The notes beneath the pieces are model-generated. The model worked only from the letters and a program-made list of their open reading frames with translations, was not told the DNA's origin and did no database searches. Positions 14,746 through 23,657 of a stretch of 23,658 nt of DNA are shown one piece after another (the stretch's first letter is position 1; each line of letters opens with the position of its first letter). Made by a program: the position numbers and the translations under genes. The stretch covers positions 1 through 23,658 of the forward strand of contig JANQEY010000169.1 in assembly GCA_028278125.1 (NCBI GenBank), in the 5' to 3' direction. Origin of the DNA: a bacterium (GTDB lineage Bacteria > Electryoneota > Electryoneia > Electryoneales > Electryoneaceae).

Positions 14746-17064
14746 ATGAAAAAACCGACGGTTTCTTTTCTCCTGATTCCTCTATGTCTTTTTTTCCCCC
14801 TGGTAGTGTATTCAGAAAATAGCAGTGGCTGGTTTTGGCAGAATCCGTTGCCAACAGGTGGGGATATTCACGATGTCTGGGTTTTTGACGAAAACCGAGC
14901 TTGCCTGGCTGTTCAGTCCGGATTAATGATGCAGACATATGATGGTGGAGAAACGTGGGAATATTCTAACCTTGAAATCCAGGGAGAACGGATTGATTCT
15001 ATTTATTCACTTCAATTTGTTAATGAAGACACCGGTTTTGTCGTATGCAATGTTGAGGTGTTGGGTTCGAATATGATTTTTGCCAGCCACCTGTTTAAAA
15101 CAGATGATGGTGGCGACAATTGGGAACTTGTTGAAATTCCAGTAGACTATTTTAATTCATTTGTTATGGCTGATGATTCAACCGGATGGTTGACACAAAG
15201 ACCAATCGTGTCAGATTCAAAGATTTATAAGACTATGGATTGTGCAGAAACGTGGGAATTACAGTGTTCGGCTGATATATGGGTTGACAAGATTTTTGCA
15301 ATTGATGCTCTTCACGTATGGGGTTGCAGTTATTACGCTTCAAATGATCGGAATAAAAATCTTATAAAAAGTTCAGATGGTGGTGAAACCTGGGAATATT
15401 GCGGAATCTCCGTTGTGGATATTGGTGTAGATCAAATATTTGACATCTTTTTTATTAATGATTCTACAGGGTGGGCAGCCGTAGATCCATGGGGATTGTC
15501 CGTAATCTGGCGAACGGATGATTCGGGAGAAACCTGGGTGCAACAGTATGAAAGGGACGATGACGCTGATTTTTCGGATATATACTTTGTAAATGCAGAC
15601 ACTGGATTTGTTGTTACAAATTATTATTTACCAAGTAACAATGTTGTGAGAACAGTTGATGGTGGAATCACATGGGAAGAGATTCCTCTTGATACGGATT
15701 TACCGAACGTCAAGTTTATTCATTTTGCTGACGAACGTATTGGTTGGACAGCAGGTGATAATGGAACGATTTACTCTACTTCAGATGCAGGTATTACCTG
15801 GGAATCTATTTGCAGCGGAACATATATGGATATTGACGATATCTTTTTTACTGACGAGATGCATGGATGGGGTTCCGGTAGAGGAATAATCAGAACAAGG
15901 GATGGGGGGAATAACTGGGAACAACTGGATGTTCCTTTCCTGGAACGATACCACAATTATGATATCTACTTCCTCGACAAAAATATCGGCTGGGTTTCAG
16001 GTGATGATTCCACAATTATGAAAACTGAGGATGGTGGTGAAAACTGGGATATATACGAATACACCCTGGGATCATATTTATACGACTTGTACTTTTTTGA
16101 TGAAATGAACGGGCTAAGTTGCGGATCTTCGGGGACGCTTGGTAGAACATCAGACGGTGGTCAAACCTGGGAATCAATAGATTTAAACATTGACGAATAT
16201 TTGTCTTCCTTCTTTTTCCTTGATGACAATACAGGTTGGATTCAGGCAGGTAAAAAAGTTGCACGTACAACGGATGGGGGTGGGTCCTGGACAGTAAGTG
16301 ATACTATCCCTTCATCGGAGTATTCTTATATCTATGACCTGTTTTTCCTTGATAATCTTCATGGATTAGCAGTTGGAGGTAGACCAAATCATTATACAGT
16401 TTTGGAAGGTATAATCTGGCGAACATTCGATGGTGGACAAACCTGGGAAGTGCAGGATAGCAGCTCTGACTATTTCAACAGTTCTGTTCATTTTACGGAT
16501 GATTTGAACGGCTGGATTGTTGGTTATAAAGGTTTATACAGCGGGATGGGCGATGCGCCACCTTCAGGAATTGTATATAAAACAGATGATGGCGGATATA
16601 CCTGGACAGAAGAAAAAATGCCGATAGGTTCCCTTCATTTTAATAACGTTTTATTTGTAAATGAATCTACAGGTTGGATAACAAGTAAATGTGGGTCAAT
16701 TCTTAAGACAACAACTGCTGGTAAACCTGAACCGGGTGACAATTATGATCAGATCCCACGAGACTACGATTTTATTGATGTTTATCCTAATCCTTTTAAT
16801 TCAAAAGCCAGGATTAAGGTAAATCTGCCGTACGACTCAAACATGATTTTATCTGTTTATAACATTATTGGTCAGCGTGTTGCAAAGATAACAGATGATT
16901 ATTTCAACAAGGGACAGCACAGTTTTTCATATAATGCGTATTACCAGTCCAGCGGGATTTATTTTATTAAGGCGTCAGTAAATCCTGTCATCCCGCCCAT
17001 GCGGGACAGGGGCACCCATCCAGTAAAACAAAGCCAGGTTAAGAAGATTCTATTAGTAAAATAG
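14746..17064 (+). CDS. Secreted BNR/YCF48-type beta-propeller protein with type IX sorting tail
   Basis: I prefer the ATG at 14746, which gives a standard signal peptide (MKKPTVSFLLIP..., cut near VVYS-EN) and has GGTGA seven bases upstream; an ATG at 14731 adds five residues. The mature part has 13 repeats of an Asp-box-like motif (DGGETWEY, DDGGDNWE, DGGITWEE, DGGNNWEQ, DGGQTWES and others), alternating with STGW or LHGW turns. This is the pattern of YCF48 and sialidase-like propellers, probably two propellers in tandem. The last 100 residues are a type IX sorting domain: IDVYPNPFNSKARIKV, SVYNIIGQRV, SGIYFIKAS and a final KKILLVK. It should cross the outer membrane and be surface-attached or released. 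Inside the tail, residues 747-760 are encoded by a palindromic repeat. Ligand and role are unknown. Confidence 0.87.
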   Translation: MKKPTVSFLLIPLCLFFPLVVYSENSSGWFWQNPLPTGGDIHDVWVFDENRACLAVQSGLMMQTYDGGETWEYSNLEIQGERIDSIYSLQFVNEDTGFVVCNVEVLGSNMIFASHLFKTDDGGDNWELVEIPVDYFNSFVMADDSTGWLTQRPIVSDSKIYKTMDCAETWELQCSADIWVDKIFAIDALHVWGCSYYASNDRNKNLIKSSDGGETWEYCGISVVDIGVDQIFDIFFINDSTGWAAVDPWGLSVIWRTDDSGETWVQQYERDDDADFSDIYFVNADTGFVVTNYYLPSNNVVRTVDGGITWEEIPLDTDLPNVKFIHFADERIGWTAGDNGTIYSTSDAGITWESICSGTYMDIDDIFFTDEMHGWGSGRGIIRTRDGGNNWEQLDVPFLERYHNYDIYFLDKNIGWVSGDDSTIMKTEDGGENWDIYEYTLGSYLYDLYFFDEMNGLSCGSSGTLGRTSDGGQTWESIDLNIDEYLSSFFFLDDNTGWIQAGKKVARTTDGGGSWTVSDTIPSSEYSYIYDLFFLDNLHGLAVGGRPNHYTVLEGIIWRTFDGGQTWEVQDSSSDYFNSSVHFTDDLNGWIVGYKGLYSGMGDAPPSGIVYKTDDGGYTWTEEKMPIGSLHFNNVLFVNESTGWITSKCGSILKTTTAGKPEPGDNYDQIPRDYDFIDVYPNPFNSKARIKVNLPYDSNMILSVYNIIGQRVAKITDDYFNKGQHSFSYNAYYQSSGIYFIKASVNPVIPPMRDRGTHPVKQSQVKKILLVK
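16984..17023 (+). repeat. GTCATCCC-type palindrome inserted in frame in the sorting-tail coding sequence
   Basis: CCTGT (16984-16988) and CCCGC (16992-16996) pair with GCGGG (17001-17005) and ACAGG (17006-17010), and GGCACCCATCCAG follows. It is translated as PVIPPMRDRGTHPV. Type IX sorting tails normally run from GIYFIKA through a short turn to the final KKILLVK strand, so this block looks like extra sequence in the last turn. The first eight bases of its core, GTCATCCC, match the intergenic palindrome at 6656. Confidence 0.65.
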
Positions 17065-17116
17065 TACTCGTTTCGACATAGTTTTTATCTATTTGATCTG
17101 ATACTATAACACAAAG

Positions 17117-17143
17117 AAAACCGCCTCAAATAAGGCGGTTTTT
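17117..17143 (+). terminator. Bidirectional rho-independent terminator
   Basis: Perfect arms AAAACCGCCT (17117-17126) and AGGCGGTTTT (17133-17142) with TTTTT on the plus strand and a matching T run on the minus strand. It ends the propeller gene from the left and could end the minus-strand 89-aa gene from the right. Confidence 0.88.
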
Positions 17144-17235
17144 CTATAGCGAACAAAATCAATTCAAACCATGTTTTTGTGGCGATAATGCATTTCAGCA
17201 ATAATACAAAAACATACTGGTTCAGATTTGACGTA

Positions 17236-17505
17236 TTAAGTCTGGATATCGTACGGTAGTACTTTTTCAATCCAGCGTTCAGTGATCCAGCGGAGTGGTT
17301 CCTGGGTTGCTGCCGTATTCTCTTCGTCATTGGGAACAGCGTAATGACGATTACCAGCGCTGTCAACCTTTACCATAACCACGGGATGCCGTTCACCCTT
17401 AAAGATCACGTCAAACGGTCTTACGAGAAGCAGGTTCATTGAATCTTTCCCCGACTTGATGCCTTTTGATTTAGCAATATCGCCTTTTACCGTCTCGAAC
17501 AGCAT
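17236..17505 (-). CDS. Hypothetical 89-aa protein
   Basis: I do not recognise the family. AGAGG lies nine bases before the ATG, the frame has normal-looking codon use, and the gene ends before a bidirectional terminator, so it is probably real. The protein has no signal peptide or membrane segment. It reads as a small mixed alpha/beta fold with hydrophobic strands (MNLLLVRPFDVIF, HPVVMVKVD) and a tryptophan-rich end (LRWITERWIEKVLP). It follows the histidine kinase on the same strand after 124 bases, so co-transcription is possible. Confidence 0.6.
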   Translation of the reverse strand: MLFETVKGDIAKSKGIKSGKDSMNLLLVRPFDVIFKGERHPVVMVKVDSAGNRHYAVPNDEENTAATQEPLRWITERWIEKVLPYDIQT

Positions 17506-17629
17506 GGCGGAAAGCCTCTAAGCTTTGTTAATGAAATATTTGTCTCTGTTTTTTCGCCCGGAATCTTTAGCTTTTTTTATATTTCCGGGGAGAGGCAAAG
17601 TAGGTCAGCAATACCCGCCGGGGCAAGTA

Positions 17630-19252
17630 TTATTTTTGGTCTGCCTCCGGTTTTAACGGCAGGGTAATCCTGAAATTCGTTCCTTCACCCACTTCACTGG
17701 TTACTTCTATCCGACCCTTATGACCTTCAACAACTTTCCTGGCAATCGCCAGTCCAAGACCTGTACCATGGCTTTTGCCATAGGTAACAAACGGTTCAAA
17801 GATCGAATCCAGTTTTTCTTCTTCTATACCAATTCCGGTATCCCTGATATCCATACGCCAGGTTTTATCAGTAGCCGAACTGGTGACTGTAAGAGTTCCG
17901 CCATCTTCCATTGCGTCCATGGCGTTGTTGGCAAGATTCAGGATTACACGTGCTAATTTTGTGCTGTCAAATTCAGCTGACAGGTCTTTCTTCTTGTGTT
18001 CAACTACTATTTCCACACCATCTGCTTGTTGTTTTTCGCCTAGAAGGTTCAAAGTTTCATCAATAAATTCGATAACATTGCATATATCGATACTCAGCAC
18101 TATCTGGTCACGGGAATATTCAAGTACTTCCTGCGCCATTCCCGCCATCCGTTCAACCTGGCTCTCGATACCATTCAGGTATCTTTTACTTTTTTCTTCC
18201 AGGTTACTCATTCGCAGCAGCTCACTGTAGCTGGAAATAACAGTCATTGGAGTACGGAAATCGTGGATAACAGATGCCGCGAACCTGCCGACGGCCGCCA
18301 GGGATTCACTGTGAATCATCCGTTCCGCAAGTTTGGCTTTTTCTATTGCAATGGAAGCATGGACAGACATCGCCGCGATAAAATCTTCATCTTCAAAAGT
18401 AAAATCACCCCTGTTTTTATTCAGGAGCTGCAGTACACCGGTTACCTGCCCTTCCTCTGAAAGCATCGGGCAGGTTAAAAGGTTACGTGTGCGATAACCC
18501 GACATCCTGTCTATTTCCGGATTAAATCGTTCATCAGCATAGGCATCGCTGATATTGATAGCCTGCCTGGTTTCGGCGGCTACACCGGCAATTCCCACAC
18601 CCATGGGAATCCGGATCTCTTTAACATATTCGCCCTGGAGAACCCGGCTTATCAATTCGTTAGTTTCACGGTCGAGCAGGTATATCGTCCCGGTATCACA
18701 TTCAGTGTGATATGTAGCTTCGTCAAGGATCATTTTCAGGAGCTGGTCCAGGTCAAGAGTGGAGTTTAAAACTCGGCTGATCGTATTGAGAGCTTTCATA
18801 CGGTCAATAGTATGTTCAGCCTTGATCCGCGCCCTTGAAAGCTCATGGATCAGCTCAGCGTCCTGGTGACGAAGTTCAGTGAATACGTTGCGGGTGAGAT
18901 TCAGCAGAAAACGGGGAGAGTCTTCAACCAGTTCATCAAAAACCTTACAGGGGAGCAGATGACCACTGACCGGGGATATGGTTGTTACCCTGGCAGTGTG
19001 CTGGCGGCGGTCAAGAAGGGCGATCTCGCCAAAGTATTCACCGGGACCTTTCCTGATCTGAAGCTCAACATGATTTGTATTAAGGTCTCGCTCAGGAAAT
19101 ATTTCTACATAACCCTTATCAATCAAATAGAGTCCGTTTATAGATCCACCGGCCTCAAAAACTGTCTCACCTGCATCGAAGCTGAATGGTTCGAGGGCTG
19201 ATTCTATTTCACCAAGCTTCTTCTCTTCAAGTCCTCTGAAAACCGGATACAT
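17630..19252 (-). CDS. Orphan soluble histidine kinase with cNMP-binding-fold and GAF sensor domains
   Basis: I chose the ATG at 19252, with AGAGGA about nine bases upstream, over a TTG at 19288 without one; this gives 540 aa. Residues 8-120 form a cyclic-nucleotide-binding fold (VFEAGGSINGLYLIDKGYVEIF, GPGEYFGEIALL). The usual phosphate-binding Arg of RTA is His85 (HTA), so binding of cAMP or cGMP is doubtful. A linker helix leads to a GAF domain (about 150-308: LDLDQLLKMIL, GTIYLLDRETNEL, PMGVGIAGVAAETRQAINI). Then come the H box SVIHDFRTPMTV (His330), N box NLANNAMDAM, G1 DTGIGI and G2 GTGLGLAI. No membrane segment and no receiver are present, and no response regulator lies nearby. The signal and partner are unknown; a cytoplasmic two-component role is the family expectation. 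Confidence 0.9.
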   Translation of the reverse strand: MYPVFRGLEEKKLGEIESALEPFSFDAGETVFEAGGSINGLYLIDKGYVEIFPERDLNTNHVELQIRKGPGEYFGEIALLDRRQHTARVTTISPVSGHLLPCKVFDELVEDSPRFLLNLTRNVFTELRHQDAELIHELSRARIKAEHTIDRMKALNTISRVLNSTLDLDQLLKMILDEATYHTECDTGTIYLLDRETNELISRVLQGEYVKEIRIPMGVGIAGVAAETRQAINISDAYADERFNPEIDRMSGYRTRNLLTCPMLSEEGQVTGVLQLLNKNRGDFTFEDEDFIAAMSVHASIAIEKAKLAERMIHSESLAAVGRFAASVIHDFRTPMTVISSYSELLRMSNLEEKSKRYLNGIESQVERMAGMAQEVLEYSRDQIVLSIDICNVIEFIDETLNLLGEKQQADGVEIVVEHKKKDLSAEFDSTKLARVILNLANNAMDAMEDGGTLTVTSSATDKTWRMDIRDTGIGIEEEKLDSIFEPFVTYGKSHGTGLGLAIARKVVEGHKGRIEVTSEVGEGTNFRITLPLKPEADQK

Positions 19253-19644
19253 CGAATCCCGTCCTCTGTTTCCCCTAATCGAGTTCAAAATGATGCAATT
19301 AGGTTAATTTATTCCATTGAATAACTACTTAACAAGTGATATTCAAAATAATAATTCAATGAATATACCAGGATTAGAATGTAATAGATCGAATATTAGA
19401 GAGTGTGTTATAGGACACATATGATATTATTTAGCGGATAAACATGCTCTATTAATAACATGTTAAGAAAAATCATTATCAAAATCTACAATAAAAAATC
19501 TTATCAAAATATTGTGTATTGTCCCTCCACTTGTAATATCAATCTTCGCATTAACAATTTCTTTCATTGGGAAATGAATCTGAAATTTTATTATACTCAC
19601 TTTGAGTTGGCGGGGCGAAAATTAATTCAGTACAATATTTTTAC
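19253..19644 (+). other. AT-rich divergent intergenic region
   Basis: 392 bases between the divergent histidine kinase and anion symporter. It should hold both promoters, but I see no clear boxes. A 62-codon open frame at 19460-19648 has no ribosome site and a composition explained by AT richness. Small dyads such as GTGT-TATAGG-ACAC are too weak to call. No member of the three repeat families is present here. Confidence 0.6.
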
Positions 19645-21177
19645 ATGATTTTTAATAATTTTCTCTCGTTGAATTTTCGTACTATTTCATTGTTCTCAGG
19701 GCCTTTTTTGTTCCTGGTCACCATCCTCGTTTTGCCTGGTGATCACAGTAATTCTCTTGCTGTTCGAACTGCCGGCATAGCTGTCTGGATGGGTATCTGG
19801 TGGTTGACCGAAGCTGTTCCTCTTGCCGTAACCTCGTTGTTGCCACTGGTGTTTTTCCCGGCTATGGGTGTCTTAAAAGCTGGAGATATAGCCTCAACAT
19901 ACATGAACGATGTGGTCTTTCTATTCATAGGCGGTTTCCTTGTAGCCCTGGCAATGGAGAAATGGAATTTGCACAAGAGAATTGCTCTCCTGGTTCTACA
20001 AGTAATTGGTGGAGGACCCAAACGAATACTCTTCGGGTTTATGCTGGCAACTGCGTTTCTCTCAATGTGGATCTCCAACACAGCCACAGCCATGATGATG
20101 GTTCCAATAGCGCTCGCTGTTCTAACGCACTATGAAGGAATGCTTGATAGAACAATAGCCGGGAAATTATCCACGGGTCTTCTGCTGGGAGTTGCTTATT
20201 CCGCTTCTATCGGTGGAATCGCGACACTTGTGGGAACACCACCGAACCTGGCTTTTGCACAGATATTTGCTATCCAGTTTCCCGGAGGTCCCGAGATCTT
20301 TTTTGGCGGCTGGATGATTTTTGCTCTACCGTTGTCGATAATAATGCTGTTGTTGACCTGGCTGGTACTGGTTCTGATGTATCTACCAAAGGGAAAGTCC
20401 CGTGGCAATACAGGGAGTCTCTTCAAAGACGAACTTAAAAAATTGGGAGAGATGACCCGGGAGGAAAAGACAGTCCTGGTAGTATTTGCTGCCCTGGCTA
20501 CGTTATGGATCACAAGACGCCCACTACAACTTGGATCAATGGTGATCCCCGGGTGGTCAGAACTATTTCCTGAACCGGGATATATCGGCGATGGGACAGT
20601 TGCGATAACACTGGCGATTATTCTATTCATAATCCCGTCGAGAGATAAATCCGGACAGATCATGGACTGGGCGACCACCCGAAGGCTGCCCTGGAATATT
20701 GTTCTTCTCTTCGGTGGTGGTTTTGCCCTGGCAAGAGCATTCACCTCAAGTGGACTTTCTCTATTGATAGGTACAAAAATGGAAGGATTGTCGCAATTAC
20801 CACCGGTTGTTACTTCAGCATCTATATGTACATTGATGACTTTTCTTACAGAACTCACTTCCAATACGGCAACTACACAGATGGCACTGCCTATCCTGGC
20901 CGCAACAGCAGTGGCGATCCAGAGAAATCCTTTGTTGCTGATGATACCGGCAACATTGTCTGCGTCATGCGCGTTTATGATGCCGGTCGCTACTCCGCCG
21001 AATGCAATCATCTTCGGATCGGGTAAAATAAAAATCTGGCAAATGGCAAAAACCGGAATAATTCTTAATCTGGCTGGAGTGATTATAATTGTTGCCTGGA
21101 TACATCTGATCGGTAAATTACTTCTGAATATAGATGGTTCCGGTTTACCCGAGTGGGCGGTTTTTTCCAATGGATAA
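19645..21177 (+). CDS. SLC13/DASS-family sodium:anion symporter
   Basis: A 510-aa inner-membrane protein with about 11 to 12 hydrophobic segments. Both SNT signature motifs that bind sodium and substrate are present: WISNTATAMMM (Ser144-Asn145-Thr146) and ELTSNTATTQM (near 405). The conserved GTPPN block (LVGTPPNLAF) and its second-half counterpart (VATPPNAIIFGSG) also appear, as expected for the inverted-repeat fold of VcINDY and CitT. The family moves dicarboxylates (succinate, malate, citrate) or sulfate with sodium; which one cannot be told. The ATG lacks a good ribosome site and the upstream DNA is AT-rich. No dctB-like or sulfur-assimilation neighbours help with the substrate. Confidence 0.93.
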   Translation: MIFNNFLSLNFRTISLFSGPFLFLVTILVLPGDHSNSLAVRTAGIAVWMGIWWLTEAVPLAVTSLLPLVFFPAMGVLKAGDIASTYMNDVVFLFIGGFLVALAMEKWNLHKRIALLVLQVIGGGPKRILFGFMLATAFLSMWISNTATAMMMVPIALAVLTHYEGMLDRTIAGKLSTGLLLGVAYSASIGGIATLVGTPPNLAFAQIFAIQFPGGPEIFFGGWMIFALPLSIIMLLLTWLVLVLMYLPKGKSRGNTGSLFKDELKKLGEMTREEKTVLVVFAALATLWITRRPLQLGSMVIPGWSELFPEPGYIGDGTVAITLAIILFIIPSRDKSGQIMDWATTRRLPWNIVLLFGGGFALARAFTSSGLSLLIGTKMEGLSQLPPVVTSASICTLMTFLTELTSNTATTQMALPILAATAVAIQRNPLLLMIPATLSASCAFMMPVATPPNAIIFGSGKIKIWQMAKTGIILNLAGVIIIVAWIHLIGKLLLNIDGSGLPEWAVFSNG

Positions 21178-21288
21178 CTTGATTCTCATTGATTAAATTG
21201 ATTTTTGAGATTGTTGTAAAGGGACGTGGGATTTTTTTGATCGATCCCATAACTCTGGATTAGATGGAAAATCGATGGTGGAGGACAC

Positions 21289-22119
21289 ATGAACCTGCGG
21301 CATTACACTCCTGGATGGAAAAGAACAAACGAAACACCATGCCCGCCCGGCGCATTCGATTGCCCACATTGTGGTACACGTTCTACAGTCGACCAGAACC
21401 TGGAAGAAAAGTTTATCAATCATAATTACGGTGCAAGTTTCGAAGACAAGGAAGATGGCACCGAACCTCCAGTTGTCAGCCAGAGGTATAAAGGTGCGTT
21501 TGATATCTTGAAGCTGTTCTGTTTTCATTGTCCCTCGTGCCATCATCCTACATTTTTTATCGAGTTCAGCAGGAATGACCGGAAATATCAAACTAAACGA
21601 GAGTTAAAATCCGTTTTTCTCTACCCGGAGTTTAACCCGGATGTCCCGAAAAGCGAATTGATACCTCCGGATTATACCCAAATATTCGAGGAAATGATTT
21701 CAATTATGGAAAAAAGCCCTCGTTCCTCTTTTGCGCTTGGTAAACTCCTGCTTGAAAGATTCCTCAAAGAAAATAATTATCCTGCTGATAAACCCGGGAG
21801 GGTATCGCTTGCGGAGAGGATGGAAGCATTTCTCAAAGATACCGGTGTGCCACGTAAGGTTCGTGAGTTTGTTGACATTGTTCGCAAACAGTCAAAGATA
21901 TTTTTAATGGCTGACGAACGTCCCCCTGGATTTATCGGTGTCGAAGGACGGAAAGAAGCGGAAGCCTGTATGTTTATCCTCGGCACACTGTTCGAATATT
22001 ATTTCGTGGAGCTGCCAAGGTACGATAAACGATTGAAGGATTCACTCGATCGCTTGAATACCATGAAGGGTGCTAAACCCGTTCAAAAAGAAAATGGTTT
22101 TGGAAACAATATCCGTTAG
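21289..22119 (+). CDS. Zinc-ribbon protein with DUF4145-like C-terminal domain
   Basis: GGAGG lies before the ATG, and the product is 276 aa. The N-terminal third carries two Cys pairs, CPHC (Cys25, Cys28) and CPSC (Cys81, Cys84), plus Cys78, consistent with a zinc ribbon split by an insert. The C-terminal helical part (about 120-250: SSFALGKLLLERFLKENNY, SLAERMEAFLKDTGVPRKVREFVDIVRKQSKI, EAEACMFILGTLFEYYF) resembles DUF4145, a domain found beside defence or nuclease proteins and alone. The usual GN..H motif after the IR helix is not seen, so the assignment is tentative. No defence genes are visible nearby. Its last four bases overlap the convergent membrane-protein gene. Confidence 0.7.
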   Translation: MNLRHYTPGWKRTNETPCPPGAFDCPHCGTRSTVDQNLEEKFINHNYGASFEDKEDGTEPPVVSQRYKGAFDILKLFCFHCPSCHHPTFFIEFSRNDRKYQTKRELKSVFLYPEFNPDVPKSELIPPDYTQIFEEMISIMEKSPRSSFALGKLLLERFLKENNYPADKPGRVSLAERMEAFLKDTGVPRKVREFVDIVRKQSKIFLMADERPPGFIGVEGRKEAEACMFILGTLFEYYFVELPRYDKRLKDSLDRLNTMKGAKPVQKENGFGNNIR

Positions 22120-22580
22120 GTGTTACGGTGGGTTTGCCGGTACCAGAGGTATAACCCCAATCCTATTGCAAGAATAGAAGCCAGTAGCCTGGCAACTACT
22201 ACTAACCAGTCTGGAATATGAACCGTCGGTATAACACGGATTACCGATGGTTCTTTTGTATTGAATAGTACTACGCCAAACAGGTAAATAATTCCAACAC
22301 CAGCGATCAACACGGCAAAAATCCAGCGCAGTGACGGTACTATTCCCCATAAAAAAGAAAACAGGTTTAGTCCGGAAGCAACTACCAGGATAGCAAGACA
22401 TATCCTCAAATCACCCCACCTGACTAAGGAACTCCAGGCTATGAGCGATACAAGTGTTCCGATCAGAGCGGCAGGAAGATGTACTTCACGCTGGTACCAG
22501 TTCCAGCCGAGATATGCCTGCAGCATCTCGAAGATAATAAACACGTTAAAAGCGGATAGTATTATTATGGCAGTTACCAT
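22116..22580 (-). CDS. Hypothetical integral membrane protein, 154 aa
   Basis: I do not recognise a named family. Four to five hydrophobic helices are visible (about 3-20, 34-50, 58-76, 80-105 and 122-146), with short charged loops (GWNWYQREVH, LYLWYRQTHRNT at the end). It starts 15 bases after the serine hydrolase stop on the same strand, so the two are likely one operon. Membrane helices trailing serine hydrolases of this class, either fused or as separate genes, would fit an envelope-associated pair. The 3' end overlaps the zinc-ribbon gene tail to tail by four bases. Confidence 0.72.
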   Translation of the reverse strand: MVTAIIILSAFNVFIIFEMLQAYLGWNWYQREVHLPAALIGTLVSLIAWSSLVRWGDLRICLAILVVASGLNLFSFLWGIVPSLRWIFAVLIAGVGIIYLFGVVLFNTKEPSVIRVIPTVHIPDWLVVVARLLASILAIGLGLYLWYRQTHRNT

Positions 22581-22595
22581 AAGGATTGTGCCTGC

Positions 22596-23657
22596 TTAAG
22601 AGCCGTAAATAATACTGATCGCGTTATTAGCGATATCATCAGAACTTCGAAGTGTCCCGGATGTCGGATTGCCGTTGGTCATGACAACAATATAAACATC
22701 TTCGTATTTGAAAGCGCTGGTTTCGTATCCGGGCATTCCACCGTTATGCCCCATGACATGCATGCCTGAGGTAGTCTCCATTACACCACAACCATACTCA
22801 AAACCGGGTATTCCCATCGGCACACAATTCCACATCTCATTATGCATATTTTCGTTGAGTAAATCGCCATTGATGCAGATTTTCATCCAGGTATAAAGAT
22901 CTTCCAGGTGTGAGACGATATTTCCTGCTGAATAAGCCCAGCTCATGTCTGAGTAAAGCTGTTCATCCCAGTATTCACCGGCATTCAAATTTGAGCTGTA
23001 ACCATATACAAAAGGAGCGGGCATCTCCGCCTCACCGGAGGTTGGAACATATGTGTTTTCCAGTGCTGCTGGTTCAATAATCAGCTGCTCCACAAGGTCG
23101 GCATAGGTGTTCCCTGAAACAGATTCAAGGATCATCCCGAGGAGAATATAATTTGTGTTGCTGTATTCCCAGCTGGTTCCTGGTTCGAAAGAAGTACCGC
23201 CACCTTCAATACTTATAGCGATCAAATCCTGTGGATTAAAATGCTGCGTTGGTGGCCAGTCAAGATTTTCCAGTTCAGGTACGCTGGAATAATCAACCAG
23301 TCCGGCGGACATGTTCAGTAATTGCCTGATTGTAATTATATCGCTGTTTGGAACAATATCCGGCAGGTATGTATCAACCACTTCATCAAGTTCAATCAGG
23401 CCGTCCTCGCACAACTTCAGAACTAAGGTGGAGGTGAACGATTTTGTCAGGCTGCCTATCCTGGTATGCAGATCGGTGGTGAATGGAGTTCCAGTCCATT
23501 CCCGGTCAACTGGATAATCCTCAAGGTTGTCCACTTGGTTGATACCGGCGGCACATGACCAGAGTTCACCGTCAGGAGTAACTATCAACATAGCAGCGCC
23601 GGGAATTTCCATGGAGTCAATCCGCACTTCAAGCATATCCTGGATAGCGGCTTTTTT
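22596..23657 (-). CDS. Class C beta-lactamase-like serine hydrolase, 5' end missing
   Basis: Member of the penicillin-binding-protein-like/class C beta-lactamase fold (DD-peptidase, esterase or related). Numbered from the ATG at 23636, it has Ser62-x-x-Lys65 (SLTKSF), Tyr158-Ser-Asn160 (YSNTNY) and His297-Asn-Gly-Gly (MGHNGGMPGY), which are the three active-site motifs. Other family marks are IPGAAMLIVTPDG, IRQLLNMSAGL and FEPGTSWEYSN. The frame stays open beyond the ATG to the window edge (AAIQD before the Met). This matches the usual helix ahead of IPGA, so the true start with its signal peptide lies outside the window. A periplasmic or surface location is expected but not shown. A membrane-protein gene follows in the same operon. 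Confidence 0.87.
   Translation of the reverse strand, partial: KKAAIQDMLEVRIDSMEIPGAAMLIVTPDGELWSCAAGINQVDNLEDYPVDREWTGTPFTTDLHTRIGSLTKSFTSTLVLKLCEDGLIELDEVVDTYLPDIVPNSDIITIRQLLNMSAGLVDYSSVPELENLDWPPTQHFNPQDLIAISIEGGGTSFEPGTSWEYSNTNYILLGMILESVSGNTYADLVEQLIIEPAALENTYVPTSGEAEMPAPFVYGYSSNLNAGEYWDEQLYSDMSWAYSAGNIVSHLEDLYTWMKICINGDLLNENMHNEMWNCVPMGIPGFEYGCGVMETTSGMHVMGHNGGMPGYETSAFKYEDVYIVVMTNGNPTSGTLRSSDDIANNAISIIYGS

Noticed and set aside
14900..16700. Recurrent GATGGTGG...TGGGAA words suggesting a tandem DNA repeat
   Set aside because: They encode the Asp-box repeats of the propeller at irregular spacing and with variable DNA; it is protein-level repetition and not a CRISPR or satellite.
17557..17589. 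CCCGGAA...TTCCGGG dyad after the histidine kinase
   Set aside because: It has no GTRG foot and no T run on the minus strand, and the loop is long, so neither a REP element nor a terminator is supported.
19460..19648. 62-codon frame in the AT-rich gap
   Set aside because: No ribosome site, overlaps the symporter start, and its composition reflects only AT richness.
20196..21170. 324-codon frame opposite the anion symporter
   Set aside because: Long, but antisense to a gene with both SNT motifs and full-length family similarity; its translation shows no recognisable domain.
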